A DNA stretch of 64,000 bases. Source: a virus. Numbering within the stretch: the first letter of the stretch is position 1; the number at the start of each line of letters is the position of its first letter. The DNA lies in IMG/VR virus record IMGVR_UViG_3300013136_000003, positions 23,382 to 87,381 of that record. One strand, written 5' to 3'. The notes under the pieces were generated by a model. The model saw nothing but the letters and a program-made list of their open reading frames with translations. It searched no databases and had not been told where the DNA came from. Below are positions 33,074-40,990 of the stretch, piece by piece. The position numbers were made by a program, and so were the translations under genes.

Positions 33074-33393
33074 CAGGCCTGACCTTTCTTGACCTCGTTC
33101 ATCACGCACTCGATCATGCGGTTGATGTACTCCTCGTACTTCGGCTCCGGCTTCGGCATCCCGCCCAGCATGTACATGTTCTCGAGCGCGGCTCTCAGCT
33201 GGTTCCTGATACTCGACTCGTTCTTCAGCGGCTGGCCGGTCAGCTCAGCGTAAGCGCTGTTGAACTCGTCAAGCGTCAGTTCCCGTTGGTTAGCGTAATT
33301 GACCTCGTGAAAGGTCACAATCGCTCCGCGTACCTGAAGAACCTTGACCTGAACGGCCGGGTTCGAGTTCTTGGTGTAAGTCTTTCCTACCAT
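33073..33393 (-). CDS. Unknown small protein
   Basis: 106 residues. N-terminal beta part (VLQVRGAIVTFHEVNY) and helical C-terminus (LRAALENMYMLGG). Own promoter upstream. Not recognised. Confidence 0.75.
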   Translation of the reverse strand: MVGKTYTKNSNPAVQVKVLQVRGAIVTFHEVNYANQRELTLDEFNSAYAELTGQPLKNESSIRNQLRAALENMYMLGGMPKPEPKYEEYINRMIECVMNEVKKGQA

Positions 33394-33410
33394 AAGTTAG
33401 TTAGTTTGTA

Positions 33411-33447
33411 AGGTAAAAGTAACCAAAGAAACTGACAGGAAAAAATC
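33411..33447 (-). promoter_or_regulatory. Early-type phage promoter (minus strand)
   Basis: Reverse strand reads ATTTTTTCCTGTCAG then GTTACTTTTACC. Confidence 0.85.
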
Positions 33448-33832
33448 AGTCGTTGGAACCTTCCCACCTCACGTGGCCGTTGCCGACCACTTCCAAGCGG
33501 ACGGCGTACTCTATGTCGTTGTAACCGCAGGTCACGGTGTTGCCCCGCACGTCGAATACTTCCATGGGTACCGAGTGCTGAAGGTCGCGAGCGTAAACGT
33601 CTATGAACTGACCGACTCGCGGAGCTTTAGCTCTCAGCTTTGGGCTGGTGGCCGTGACGACAGGGTCGCGGGGCAAGCTCCTCAGCTCCGACTCTTCCGC
33701 GTTGATGGCTGCTTCTATGTCAGCCACGATGCTGTCCAAGTTGGCGATGTCGAATTCCTGGTGCTGGATCCCCTCGCAACGGTCAAGGATCGCGTCCTTG
33801 ATCCTCTGCTTGGTCTTTTCTGAAAAGTTCAA
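33446..33832 (-). CDS. Unknown protein
   Basis: The longer frame to 33904 would run through the promoter, so I take TTG at 33832 (LNFSEKTKQRIKDAILD...). 128 residues; the C-terminus (FDVRGNTVTCGYNDIEYAVR) resembles that of the adjacent leftward gene (VRGAIVTFHEVNY), so the two may be distant paralogues. Confidence 0.65.
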   Translation of the reverse strand: MNFSEKTKQRIKDAILDRCEGIQHQEFDIANLDSIVADIEAAINAEESELRSLPRDPVVTATSPKLRAKAPRVGQFIDVYARDLQHSVPMEVFDVRGNTVTCGYNDIEYAVRLEVVGNGHVRWEGSND

Positions 33833-33850
33833 GTTGTTCGATTTGATAAG

Positions 33851-33884
33851 GTAAAAGTAACCAATCCAGCTGAAAGGAAAAAAC
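33851..33884 (-). promoter_or_regulatory. Early-type phage promoter (minus strand)
   Basis: Reverse strand reads TTTTTTCCTTTCAGC then GTTACTTTTACC. Confidence 0.8.
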
Positions 33885-33922
33885 TCCGCGCGCAGCCGCT
33901 TCAACGTGACGCCCGCGCCGCC

Positions 33923-33955
33923 TGCCTTAAGCTAAAGCTTAAGGGCAGGCCAAGG
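33923..33955. terminator. Long hairpin between divergent regions
   Basis: GCCTGCC-TTAAGCT-AA-AGCTTAAG-GGCAGGC is an almost perfect stem at about 33923-33955. The rest of 33905-34184 holds three GGTTGGAC repeats near 34012-34040 and no supportable gene. Confidence 0.6.
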
Positions 33956-34120
33956 TTACTGAAGTAGAACCTTTGGTTGGCGCCCTACCGGCCGCCAACT
34001 GATGAGTAGCCGGTTGGACGGACTGGTTGGACAGGTTGGACTGGCCGTTCGGTACTCGTGCGAGAGAAGGGTAGTAGTAACGTTGTTGTAGCAATTGAAA
34101 ACTTGTTGCCCTCATTCGGT

Positions 34121-34128
34121 AATAAATA
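34121..34128 (+). promoter_or_regulatory. Late-type promoter AATAAATA
   Basis: 57 bases before ATG 34185. Confidence 0.5.
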
Positions 34129-34184
34129 ACAGAGACCGACAACTCCGCCATAGAGCGGCCTAACTAATTGAAACCTAACTACCT

Positions 34185-34490
34185 ATGAGAGAACCAGTCG
34201 ATAGCATGAAGGAACGAGTACTGGCGGTCCTATCCAAAGCTGGACGCAACAAGCGCCAGATCAACAGGACGTTGGACAAGCTGGAAAGAGAGATAAGACA
34301 GCAGACAGGAGAGAAGGACAAGGAATGGACGGAGGAATACTACCTTTACCTTTTAGAAACGTACGCGCGGGCGATAGAGGCTGCAATACCGATCGCCGTG
34401 AAGCGTGAGGAGTACGAGTGGGCTGAGATACTGACCGAGCGCAAAGCCAACGTTGAGTCCACGATCGATCTCATGTCCGTGGAAAAGTAA
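34185..34490 (+). CDS. Unknown helical protein
   Basis: 101 residues, highly charged helices (INRTLDKLEREIRQQTGEKD), possibly a coiled coil. No family recognised. Confidence 0.75.
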   Translation: MREPVDSMKERVLAVLSKAGRNKRQINRTLDKLEREIRQQTGEKDKEWTEEYYLYLLETYARAIEAAIPIAVKREEYEWAEILTERKANVESTIDLMSVEK

Positions 34491-34495
34491 GCAGA

Positions 34496-34530
34496 ATTTT
34501 TTCCTTTCGCGGATTCGTGGTACTTTAGCT
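34496..34530 (+). promoter_or_regulatory. Early-type phage promoter
   Basis: ATTTTTTCCTTTCGCG then GGTACTTTAGC. Confidence 0.88.
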
Positions 34531-34544
34531 TAAAATCAAACGAC

Positions 34545-34748
34545 ATGCTGAACTTATTAATCACAATCGCGATCATTGCCCTCGGGCTCAACATGCTGAG
34601 GTTCCTCTTCGGAGCCGGTTACATAATCGTCAAGGGTGAAGCCAACGGAAAGAAGGTTGGACGCTGGTTCCAGCTATTAAACCTCCTCGAAGCTACAGCT
34701 ATCGTAGCTGCGTACGTGATCCTAATCGTAACCTACTATTCCAAGTAA
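34545..34748 (+). CDS. Small two-helix membrane protein
   Basis: 67 residues; membrane helices LLITIAIIALGLNMLRFLFG and LLEATAIVAAYVILIVTYY. First gene after a phage promoter. Confidence 0.75.
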   Translation: MLNLLITIAIIALGLNMLRFLFGAGYIIVKGEANGKKVGRWFQLLNLLEATAIVAAYVILIVTYYSK

Positions 34749-34749
34749 C

Positions 34750-35007
34750 GTGAGAAAGAAGAAACTGTACGCAGTCCTTTCCTTCGCAAGGATAGGCTGC
34801 TTTCGTGGGTTCGCGAGTGGGTTCACGAAAACTCAGGCCGGAAGGATCGCTTTCGACGAAAGTTTCAACGGCCACAGACTCGTGCTCGTGATACCGGACG
34901 AGGACATGCGAAAAGTACCGAGCAAGATGATCGAATCAAGTTACTGGCAGCTGTCCACCGACACGACCGACCTGCAGCAGGTTATAGACGGGTTGAACCA
35001 GTTTTAA
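34750..35007 (+). CDS. Unknown small protein
   Basis: 85 residues from GTG 34750, one base after the previous stop. Basic N-terminus MRKKKLYAVLSFARIG; alpha/beta. Not recognised. Confidence 0.7.
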   Translation: MRKKKLYAVLSFARIGCFRGFASGFTKTQAGRIAFDESFNGHRLVLVIPDEDMRKVPSKMIESSYWQLSTDTTDLQQVIDGLNQF

Positions 35008-35009
35008 CC

Positions 35010-35044
35010 GTTTTTTCCTGTCAGAAATTCTGGTTACTTTAGCT
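35010..35044 (+). promoter_or_regulatory. Early-type phage promoter
   Basis: TTTTTTCCTGTCAG then GGTTACTTTAGC. Confidence 0.85.
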
Positions 35045-35063
35045 TAAACATAAAAACAACAAC

Positions 35064-35297
35064 ATGAAAAAGATTCTCTTTGCAATCCTTGCCCTTGCTC
35101 TGGTCGCTACCGTAGCGACGAGCTGCTGCCCGAATTCCTGCGAAGCCAACACGGTTCCTGAGCCAGGACCCGCGCCGACCACGATGTACCTCGTCGCTGA
35201 GGGTCCGGACTTTAAGGTCTATTTCTCGCAAGTAAGCGGCCGTAATGTTTACGTGATTACTCGGACCGGCGGAGGAGTCGGTATCTCAGCGAACTAA
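35064..35297 (+). CDS. Small lipoprotein
   Basis: 77 residues. Signal peptide MKKILFAILALALVATVATS with lipobox ending at CC, a Pro-rich linker and a short beta domain. Likely envelope-anchored. Confidence 0.8.
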   Translation: MKKILFAILALALVATVATSCCPNSCEANTVPEPGPAPTTMYLVAEGPDFKVYFSQVSGRNVYVITRTGGGVGISAN

Positions 35298-35298
35298 C

Positions 35299-35472
35299 AT
35301 GAGAGCGAAAAGAAACAAGCGCTACTGCAAGAAAAGGCCGGCCGTCTCGTCCAAGCTGGCCAAAGTACCGGCCGGCCTGGACTGGGGCGTGCAGGACAGG
35401 AACGTCAGTACTCTTCGCAACTTGGAAAAATCCATAGCGAGTGAGGCCGAATTCAAGCAAACTGAAGTATAA
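35299..35472 (+). CDS. Small basic protein
   Basis: 57 residues from ATG 35299: MRAKRNKRYCKKRP, then a less charged end. One base after the lipoprotein stop. Arg/Lys-rich; possibly nucleic-acid binding. Confidence 0.6.
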   Translation: MRAKRNKRYCKKRPAVSSKLAKVPAGLDWGVQDRNVSTLRNLEKSIASEAEFKQTEV

Positions 35473-35495
35473 TACCGACCTAACACATTCGAACC

Positions 35496-35750
35496 ATGAA
35501 ATACCCAGCCAGACTCCTTTACTTCTTCGGCTTGTTAGTCTCGACTTACGTCGTTCTTCCGGCCGTTTTCTTCGTCTTCCAGTTGATTTACCTTATGTGG
35601 AACCTGCATTGGATCCCCAAGGGCAAGATGAAGTGCGTGACGAAGGGCTGGCAAGAGGTTCAGATCGGCGGCTTGCCCGGCTTTCCGGACAAGGTCTACG
35701 CCAACCCGTACCATTACCTAATCAGAAAAGAAAAAGTAAATGAAGAGTAA
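35496..35750 (+). CDS. Small membrane protein
   Basis: 84 residues. Two adjacent membrane stretches (LLYFFGLLVSTYVVL; AVFFVFQLIYLMW), then a soluble basic tail. Overlaps the next gene by 11 bases. Confidence 0.75.
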   Translation: MKYPARLLYFFGLLVSTYVVLPAVFFVFQLIYLMWNLHWIPKGKMKCVTKGWQEVQIGGLPGFPDKVYANPYHYLIRKEKVNEE

Positions 35751-36015
35751 AGTGCTAGCGGCTCTAGCCGCGTTCATCATCGTGATCCTAGTTGGGCTCG
35801 TGATAGGTCGGTTAATAATCCAATCGGACCTGAAGGAAGCTTCCGACCAGATGCTCGGAAAGACCGTCGTTCTTGACGGTCAGTGCTACACGATTACTGA
35901 CCATTCGCGCGATTCGAAAACTTGGACCCTGTCGAACGGGGCGACCATCAGCTGGGAACTGCTCAAGAACTTGAAAAGGTACGATGCGTGCTCTGAAGAA
36001 AACTCGAAAAAGTAA
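35740..36015 (+). CDS. Small membrane-anchored protein
   Basis: 91 residues. One N-terminal anchor (VLAALAAFIIVILVGLVIG) followed by a small beta domain (TVVLDGQCYTITDHS, TWTLSNGATISWELL). Confidence 0.75.
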   Translation: MKSKVLAALAAFIIVILVGLVIGRLIIQSDLKEASDQMLGKTVVLDGQCYTITDHSRDSKTWTLSNGATISWELLKNLKRYDACSEENSKK

Positions 36016-36047
36016 AACTTATTACTGACCGATTGTAAGATAGAACC

Positions 36048-36266
36048 ATGGAAGAAAAAACTAAAAACTTAAGGCGCAACGATCCGGAATACATCGAGAT
36101 CAAGGCACACAAGCTGAGCTACAACGACGGTATTCGTCGGTTATTTCTCAACCTGCCGAACTGAAAACAGCTCTCGCGAGCTACCGGAATTCTGAACGTG
36201 CCGACCGACCTGGACGACAGGCTCAGGGTTCAAGCCGACCTGAAGAGAAAATACGGCAAGAAGTAA
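36048..36266 (+). pseudogene. Small gene with in-frame TGA
   Basis: ATG 36048 opens a 38-codon frame (MEEKTKNLRRNDPEYIEIKA...) that meets TGA at 36162-36164. The same frame then stays open for 33 codons of convincing protein (ATGILNVPTDLDDRLRVQAD, KRKYGKK) to TAA at 36264-36266. One gene of 72 codons with an internal stop: nonsense change, read-through, or sequence error. Unknown function. Confidence 0.6.
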
Positions 36267-36285
36267 TTAAAACCAATACTGACAA

Positions 36286-36543
36286 ATGAAGAAACTGCAG
36301 ACTGCAACGGTCCTGCCGCAAGCGCCGGCACCCGTGAACGAACGGCCGGAAGGCATGAGCTTTGAGGACTACAAGAAGCTGAGGAAAGAGACCAACAAAA
36401 CCATACGGGACAGAGTGAAGAAGGGGTTCCTTGTGTTCCTCTCGAATGAGATCCTGCTTGACGACATGAAGAGACCGACCGGCATGAAGTACCGCCACGG
36501 AAAGACCTTCGTCGGTAATACCAAGTTCCTGCAACTGGTTTAA
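36286..36543 (+). CDS. Unknown basic protein
   Basis: 85 residues; MSFEDYKKLRKETNKTI and a basic C-terminus with KYRHGKTFVGN. Not recognised. Confidence 0.75.
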   Translation: MKKLQTATVLPQAPAPVNERPEGMSFEDYKKLRKETNKTIRDRVKKGFLVFLSNEILLDDMKRPTGMKYRHGKTFVGNTKFLQLV

Positions 36544-36548
36544 ACCCC

Positions 36549-36583
36549 ATTTTTTCCTTTCGCGAATTTGTGGTACATTAGCT
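36549..36583 (+). promoter_or_regulatory. Early-type phage promoter
   Basis: ATTTTTTCCTTTCGCG then GGTACATTAGC. Confidence 0.88.
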
Positions 36584-36616
36584 TTAACAAATTCAGTTAA
36601 CCAACTCAGCACGACC

Positions 36617-36712
36617 ATGAAAAGAATCTAAAGAAATTCAAGAAGCGAAAACCAACCGTAAAGTCCTATAGAGGGGCCGAGACCGGAGACCGCGGTAAGT
36701 CTGTCGGCTGAC
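36617..36712 (+). pseudogene. Tiny basic gene with frameshift after four codons
   Basis: ATG 36617 is at the right distance from the promoter but meets TAA after AAA AGA ATC. With one extra A in the A4 run the frame would read MKKNLKKFKKRKPTVKSYRG and end at TGA about 36710. This lies in a 319-base stretch (36544-36862) otherwise empty apart from the promoter and a terminator. Confidence 0.4.
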
Positions 36713-36772
36713 TCTCGGATCGCGAGGCGGCAATGGTTGCTAGCTGGGCATTCCGGCCCAACGGAAAGCTGG

Positions 36773-36807
36773 TAAAAAAGCCGGGTCCAAAAGGTCCGGC
36801 TTTTTCG
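36773..36807 (+). terminator. Rho-independent terminator
   Basis: AAAAAGCCGG-loop-CCGGCTTTTT. Confidence 0.88.
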
Positions 36808-36862
36808 TTTTCAAAACTTTTCGAGAACCTGTCGTAGAATATACAAAACAACAAAACTTCAA

Positions 36863-37129
36863 ATGGAAAAACCGTTGCTAGATCCAAAGACCGTGGCTAA
36901 GAACCAGGTCAAGATCGCTTTACTGTCGGTATTCGGCGGAATCCTAATCTCCTTTCTGCTCGCGTTTCCTATCAAGTGGCTTTGGAACTGGCTGGTTCCT
37001 GGCCTGTTTGCCGGCCCAGAAATATCTGCTATCCAGGCATGGGGATTGACCTTCCTGACTCGCATGATAATACCGACCAACGTGACGTTGACGGAACCAA
37101 AGAAGGACGATAAAAATAATCCAAGGTAA
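36863..37129 (+). CDS. Small membrane protein
   Basis: 88 residues. Membrane helices ALLSVFGGILISFLLAFPIK and, less certain, the AWGLTFLTRMIIP region. Charged tail. Next ATG follows directly. Confidence 0.75.
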   Translation: MEKPLLDPKTVAKNQVKIALLSVFGGILISFLLAFPIKWLWNWLVPGLFAGPEISAIQAWGLTFLTRMIIPTNVTLTEPKKDDKNNPR

Positions 37130-37411
37130 ATGCCAACGTACGACAACCAACCAGCAGCAAGCACCCAAACTTTTTTGAGTTCGATAGAATCTCGAATCAG
37201 AGAAGCTAGCATTCACATGCAGGAAAATAACGCTGACCTTTGCAACAAGATCAACGAGATCTTCGGAGCCGAGCCGGCCAACAAGCTGAGCGAAACCGAA
37301 AAAGCTCCGCAGCCGAACTGTGCAGCTGACGCGATAAACGCGAGAATGACCGAACTGTTCGACCAGATCGACAGAGTTAGGTACGAAATCAACAGACTTT
37401 CACGAGTATAA
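37130..37411 (+). CDS. Unknown helical protein
   Basis: 93 residues, two Cys, helical with coiled-coil propensity (MTELFDQIDRVRYEINRL). Starts immediately after the preceding stop. Confidence 0.7.
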   Translation: MPTYDNQPAASTQTFLSSIESRIREASIHMQENNADLCNKINEIFGAEPANKLSETEKAPQPNCAADAINARMTELFDQIDRVRYEINRLSRV

Positions 37412-37432
37412 ACCATTCAATATCAATCAAGT

Positions 37433-37669
37433 ATGAGCACAGACAACCAAGCAAAAGTCGGTATGAAGTACCGCAAGCTGAACGTTGCCGCTAAACGGGC
37501 GGTAATCAAATCGAGACAGAGACGCTACGATCGCGCGAAGATCGCCAGCGCTCTGGGTTACAATGAAGTCTACGTCGGTAACGTGATCAACGGCCACTAC
37601 CCGAACGAGAGGATCGTCAACTACGCGTACAACATGGTCCGCAGCAGGAAGAAGAACTCTGACCGTTAA
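37433..37669 (+). CDS. Small HTH DNA-binding protein
   Basis: 78 residues, very basic. RAKIASALGYNEVYVGNVIN reads as a helix-turn-helix of the Cro/XRE kind. Probably binds phage or host DNA as a regulator. Confidence 0.7.
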   Translation: MSTDNQAKVGMKYRKLNVAAKRAVIKSRQRRYDRAKIASALGYNEVYVGNVINGHYPNERIVNYAYNMVRSRKKNSDR

Positions 37670-37680
37670 TTCGGAATACT

Positions 37681-37704
37681 GATCGCTCGAAAGAGCGGTC
37701 TTTT
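37681..37704 (+). terminator. Terminator
   Basis: GATCGCTC-GAAA-GAGCGGTC-TTTT; a second hairpin (AGGGGCC/GGCCCCT) lies at 37731-37757. Confidence 0.75.
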
Positions 37705-37799
37705 AAGGCCGGCACCTTTGCCTGCCAGTGACAGGGGCCAACCGCTTGGGCCCCTTGCCTCGTTTAATTGGTAAGATAGTACCGAAGAAATAGATAACT

Positions 37800-38048
37800 A
37801 TGTACTCAATTGCCGTATACCATAATGGGCGCGAGGTCGTCTACCAGGAACTAGAGAACGCTGACTCTCACAACGACGTGAAGTACGTTCTTAGCAACCT
37901 GCTAGAAATTGATAAACCGGAAGACGGTTTCGAATACGCGGTATTCAGGGGCGGAAAGGAATACTGGAACCCTACCCAGGTACTGAAGGAGATGAAGGGG
38001 TTCAGCCCAACAAAATATCTCATGAATCCCTATGCCGAACAAAGGTGA
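37800..38048 (+). CDS. Unknown small protein
   Basis: 82 residues, alpha/beta (MYSIAVYHNGREVVYQEL). Preceded by GGTAAGATAGT, a weak promoter-like element. Overlaps the next gene by 17 bases. Confidence 0.72.
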   Translation: MYSIAVYHNGREVVYQELENADSHNDVKYVLSNLLEIDKPEDGFEYAVFRGGKEYWNPTQVLKEMKGFSPTKYLMNPYAEQR

Positions 38049-38283
38049 TAGACAGAGAATGACCACCTTAAAGTTCTTCAAGCGGCTGAAGAAATACTGC
38101 TTGCTCGAGGATTTTAGGAAGGGTAAAGGTAACTTCTTCGTTTTCAAATCGACCGGATCGCCGTGCAGCTGTGAAGCTTGCGCAGGAAAGAAGTACTCAA
38201 GAAAGATCAAGCACAAGGACCAAGAATTACCGATCAGCAACCAAGGTAAAATTCCAAAGAAATTTTTTCCTGACAAGAGATAG
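38032..38283 (+). CDS. Small basic Cys-containing protein
   Basis: 83 residues, Lys-rich, with CSCEACAGKK which may bind metal. ATG 38059 is an alternative start (MTTLKFFKRLKK). Confidence 0.65.
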   Translation: MPNKGDRQRMTTLKFFKRLKKYCLLEDFRKGKGNFFVFKSTGSPCSCEACAGKKYSRKIKHKDQELPISNQGKIPKKFFPDKR

Positions 38284-38297
38284 TGGTAAATTAGCTT
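38262..38297 (+). promoter_or_regulatory. Early-type phage promoter
   Basis: ATTTTTTCCTGACAAG then GGTAAATTAGC; overlaps the end of the preceding gene. Confidence 0.85.
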
Positions 38298-38311
38298 CAA
38301 ATTCTAACGGT

Positions 38312-38485
38312 ATGTCCGACTTAAAACAAGTCCTAATGAACCGGGACGGAATGTCCTCGGAAGAAGCTGATTCAGCCATCAGCGATATGCGGGAAAGAGT
38401 TCTCGAAGGAGAGGATCCCGAAGAGATACTGATGGACGATTACGGTCTCGAACCGGATTACGTGTTCGACATCATAACTTTCTGA
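38312..38485 (+). CDS. Small acidic protein
   Basis: 57 residues from ATG 38312, placed by the promoter. Acidic helices (EEADSAISDMRERVLEGEDP) ending LEPDYVFDIITF. Unknown. Confidence 0.75.
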   Translation: MSDLKQVLMNRDGMSSEEADSAISDMRERVLEGEDPEEILMDDYGLEPDYVFDIITF

Positions 38486-38487
38486 CC

Positions 38488-38724
38488 GTGGCTATAGGTT
38501 GGTCAGCTGTCAGAGACCGTCACGCGAGCGGTAACACGGAACTTGGTAAAGTCTGGCTGAGAACCGACCGAGCTGGTCTGGTTACCGGCGTTTACACGCT
38601 GTTCGGCCGGACGAGAAAGTACGTTCCAAAACCGGAAGAGAGCTGGACAGTAGAAGACGGTAAAGTCGTCGCTGAGCTAGCTCTTGAGGACGCGATAGCT
38701 TTTAGAGAAAGGTTTCCAAATTAA
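38488..38724 (+). CDS. Unknown small protein
   Basis: 78 residues from GTG 38488, two bases after the previous stop. Beta-rich (GKVWLRTDRAGLVTGVYTLF). Not recognised. Confidence 0.7.
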   Translation: MAIGWSAVRDRHASGNTELGKVWLRTDRAGLVTGVYTLFGRTRKYVPKPEESWTVEDGKVVAELALEDAIAFRERFPN

Positions 38725-38736
38725 AAACAGACAACA

Positions 38737-38892
38737 ATGGCACTAGCATTTTTCTTAACATTAGTCCTTGCCTTCGTGGCAGGGTGGGCAGTAGGCGCGA
38801 TCTTCGGATTCGGAGCAGGACCGGCATGGCGTCGGTACAAGAAGAGCATCATCGAGGAGTACGAGAACTCTAAAAATCAACAGCCCAAGTAA
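38737..38892 (+). CDS. Tiny single-helix membrane protein
   Basis: 51 residues: MALAFFLTLVLAFVAGWAVG with further Gly, then a charged tail. Type of small inner membrane protein common in phage early regions. Confidence 0.7.
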   Translation: MALAFFLTLVLAFVAGWAVGAIFGFGAGPAWRRYKKSIIEEYENSKNQQPK

Positions 38893-38896
38893 TTCG

Positions 38897-38930
38897 ATTT
38901 TTTCCTGTCGTCAGTTTTGGGTACTTTAGC
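38897..38930 (+). promoter_or_regulatory. Early-type phage promoter
   Basis: ATTTTTTCCTGTCGTC then GGTACTTTAGC. Confidence 0.88.
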
Positions 38931-38953
38931 TTTACATCAATGAAGCTACTCGT

Positions 38954-39259
38954 ATGCAAACCACCCAGTCGACTGCCAACTGCGCTTACAGTTTACCTAA
39001 GCCCGATGCTTGGAAAAGGCGCGACAACTCGATCCTACTCGATGTAAACACCGGAAATTACAGGGTTCACAACCGAACTCGTGGAAGACTTCGTCTCTAC
39101 CTTGGATCTTTCCAAGATGGAGACTTTTTTATCACTGTGCCGACGATCAAGGCGGTCCCTTTTGAAACCGATCAGATGATTCGCGAGATAGTGAGAGAAG
39201 CAATTGTTGATCTTAACTACGTGAGAGTGGAACTAGCAAGAAGGAAATTAGCAAGATGA
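38954..39259 (+). CDS. Unknown protein upstream of sigma factor
   Basis: 101 residues; beta core NYRVHNRTRGRLRLYLGSF and a basic helical end. Overlaps the sigma gene by four bases, so the two are co-translated. Confidence 0.75.
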   Translation: MQTTQSTANCAYSLPKPDAWKRRDNSILLDVNTGNYRVHNRTRGRLRLYLGSFQDGDFFITVPTIKAVPFETDQMIREIVREAIVDLNYVRVELARRKLAR

Positions 39260-40137
39260 AACAACTGAAGATCTCAAGGTTACTGACGGATTCTGAGAAG
39301 ACCGAAACTTTGAACCGTTACTTGAAGGACGTTAAGGAGCTTAGTTTCGCGCTGACCGCGGAAGAAGAAGCTAGCTTGGCGAGAAGGATAAGAGCAGGAG
39401 ACAGAACAGCTCTCAACGAGCTGGTCAACTCCAACCTCCGGTTCGTGATAAGCGTAGCAAACCAGTACAGCGCGTACGCTTCGCTTGAGGACTTGATAAA
39501 CGAGGGCAACCTCGGCCTGATCAAGGCTGCTGAAAGGTTTGACGAATCAAGAGGAGTGAAGTTCATATCCTACGCTGTCTGGTGGGTAAGGGACAGCATC
39601 GTTCGTTACGTGGCTCAAGTCCACCCGATCGTCAGAGTACCGTTCGTAAAGAGCAACGACTCTTTCAAGTACCGAACGGCTGAACGCTTGCTCGAGCAAG
39701 CTTTCGAAAGAAAACCGACCGTGTCAGAGATAGCAGAATCCCTGAGCTTGATCTCAGGAAAGAAGTACTCTGACTCGTACGTTGAAGTACTGGCGGAGAC
39801 GGCAAACCAGGCCAGAGTCTCGATAACCGACGCGTTCGACTTCGAGCTGGAGCTAGATACCGACGTCGAAGGAGCGGTCAGTATTCCAGAACCAGCGGAA
39901 GAGACCAGCCCGCAGGTTACCGTTCGTCGCGAGCTGCTCAACAGCTTGAAGAAGTTGGACGATCGTGAACGTTACATCGTGACAGAGTTCTTCGGCCTAG
40001 CTGGAGAAGCCAAGACCTTGGAACAGATAGGTCAGTACTTGGGAATATCAAGGGAACGAGTTCGCCAGCTGAGAAACGAGACTCTTCTCAAGCTGAGAGA
40101 GACGGTCAGCGAAGAGTTCAGGTTCTTTGAATCCTAA
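39256..40137 (+). CDS. RNA polymerase sigma factor, RpoD type
   Basis: 293 residues. N-terminus MKQLKISRLLTD resembles Bacteroidetes RpoD (MRQLKI). Region 2: NLRFVISVANQY, LINEGNLGLIKAAERFD and the -10-binding KFISYAVWWVRDSI. Region 3 includes PTVSEIAESL. Region 4 HTH: TLEQIGQYLGISRERVRQLR. It may replace host sigma to drive the repeated phage promoter of this region, which is the main inference. Its operon starts with one of those promoters. Confidence 0.93.
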   Translation: MKQLKISRLLTDSEKTETLNRYLKDVKELSFALTAEEEASLARRIRAGDRTALNELVNSNLRFVISVANQYSAYASLEDLINEGNLGLIKAAERFDESRGVKFISYAVWWVRDSIVRYVAQVHPIVRVPFVKSNDSFKYRTAERLLEQAFERKPTVSEIAESLSLISGKKYSDSYVEVLAETANQARVSITDAFDFELELDTDVEGAVSIPEPAEETSPQVTVRRELLNSLKKLDDRERYIVTEFFGLAGEAKTLEQIGQYLGISRERVRQLRNETLLKLRETVSEEFRFFES

Positions 40138-40170
40138 TTTTTTCCTTTCGAGTAATAGTCTTATATTTGC
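40137..40170 (+). promoter_or_regulatory. Early-type phage promoter
   Basis: ATTTTTTCCTTTCGAG then CTTATATTTGCC, a near-consensus copy. Confidence 0.9.
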
Positions 40171-40192
40171 CCTATCAATCAACTATAAAGCT

Positions 40193-40378
40193 ATGATAGA
40201 AAAAGTTCGCGATTTTTTCAGAGAGCGCTACGCTCACGTAAATTTTCAGGCCATCAGCGATGCCACCATCGAGGAATTCATGAGCCGCTCCTACATCAAG
40301 GACCGTGCCTTCGAGAGCCAGATGGACCTCCTCTACGACATGATCCTGGCCAACGACATGGCGGAGGTGGAAGAATGA
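40193..40378 (+). CDS. Small helical protein
   Basis: 61 residues from ATG 40193: MIEKVRDFFRERYAHVNFQA and an acidic end. Overlaps the next gene (ATGA). Confidence 0.75.
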   Translation: MIEKVRDFFRERYAHVNFQAISDATIEEFMSRSYIKDRAFESQMDLLYDMILANDMAEVEE

Positions 40379-40581
40379 GCCTCATCGACGAAGCGGGAGC
40401 CAAGTCTCTGATGACCTGGCTCCCGACCCGCGGGATGGACCCGGTGGAAGTGACCATCACGAAGGGCGAGGAAACCCTGACCCTCACGGTCACGAAGGAT
40501 TCCGACCTGGCAATGCTAAAGATACTGTGCGCTCAGAACGGCGCGAAACTTGAAACAATGGAATTAGTGTCAGCTAACTAA
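40375..40581 (+). CDS. Small beta-rich protein
   Basis: 68 residues; VEVTITKGEETLTLTVTKDS looks like two antiparallel strands. Not recognised. Confidence 0.72.
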   Translation: MSLIDEAGAKSLMTWLPTRGMDPVEVTITKGEETLTLTVTKDSDLAMLKILCAQNGAKLETMELVSAN

Positions 40582-40591
40582 AAATGAAAAC

Positions 40592-40741
40592 ATGAAATGG
40601 ATCCCGTTCGTCGGCATCTTCCTCGTGAAGTTCCCGATCCCAGGAAAGCAGTGGAACCTCTGGTTCTGGTACCAAACTTCGGTAATAATAGCTAGCCTCT
40701 TGGGTCTCTTGGCCTGGACGGTCTGGCCAGTATTCGTGTAA
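40592..40741 (+). CDS. Tiny membrane protein
   Basis: 49 residues, Trp-rich, one membrane helix (TSVIIASLLGLLAWTVWPVF). Confidence 0.6.
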   Translation: MKWIPFVGIFLVKFPIPGKQWNLWFWYQTSVIIASLLGLLAWTVWPVFV

Positions 40742-40748
40742 CCTTCCT

Positions 40749-40949
40749 GTGGCGGGAAGTTTAAACCCAAAAGATATAAACCCTCAAGAATTCAAGGAAG
40801 CGCTCAGCCGGTGCAAGACCGAGCAGGAAATAGACAGCCTTTGTCAAAGGGAAGTTAAAGTCCTGTTTCTCAGCCCGCAAACGAGCGAACTGATGAAAGC
40901 AGTTTACGCTGCAAGGTACGTGATAATTACGAAAAGAATCGCGGCCTGA
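40749..40949 (+). CDS. Small helical protein
   Basis: 66 residues from GTG 40749: NPQEFKEALSRCKTEQEID. Unknown. Confidence 0.65.
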   Translation: MAGSLNPKDINPQEFKEALSRCKTEQEIDSLCQREVKVLFLSPQTSELMKAVYAARYVIITKRIAA

Positions 40950-40983
40950 TTTTTTCCTGTCGAGAAGTCGTGGTACTTTTACC
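40949..40983 (+). promoter_or_regulatory. Early-type phage promoter for small RNA
   Basis: ATTTTTTCCTGTCGAG then GGTACTTTTACC; no gene follows before the next promoter. Confidence 0.88.
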
Positions 40984-40990
40984 TAGTTAT

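Noticed and set aside
33999-34006. CTGATGAG, the start of a hammerhead ribozyme core
   Set aside because: No matching CGAAA and cleavage-site segments follow at a workable distance.
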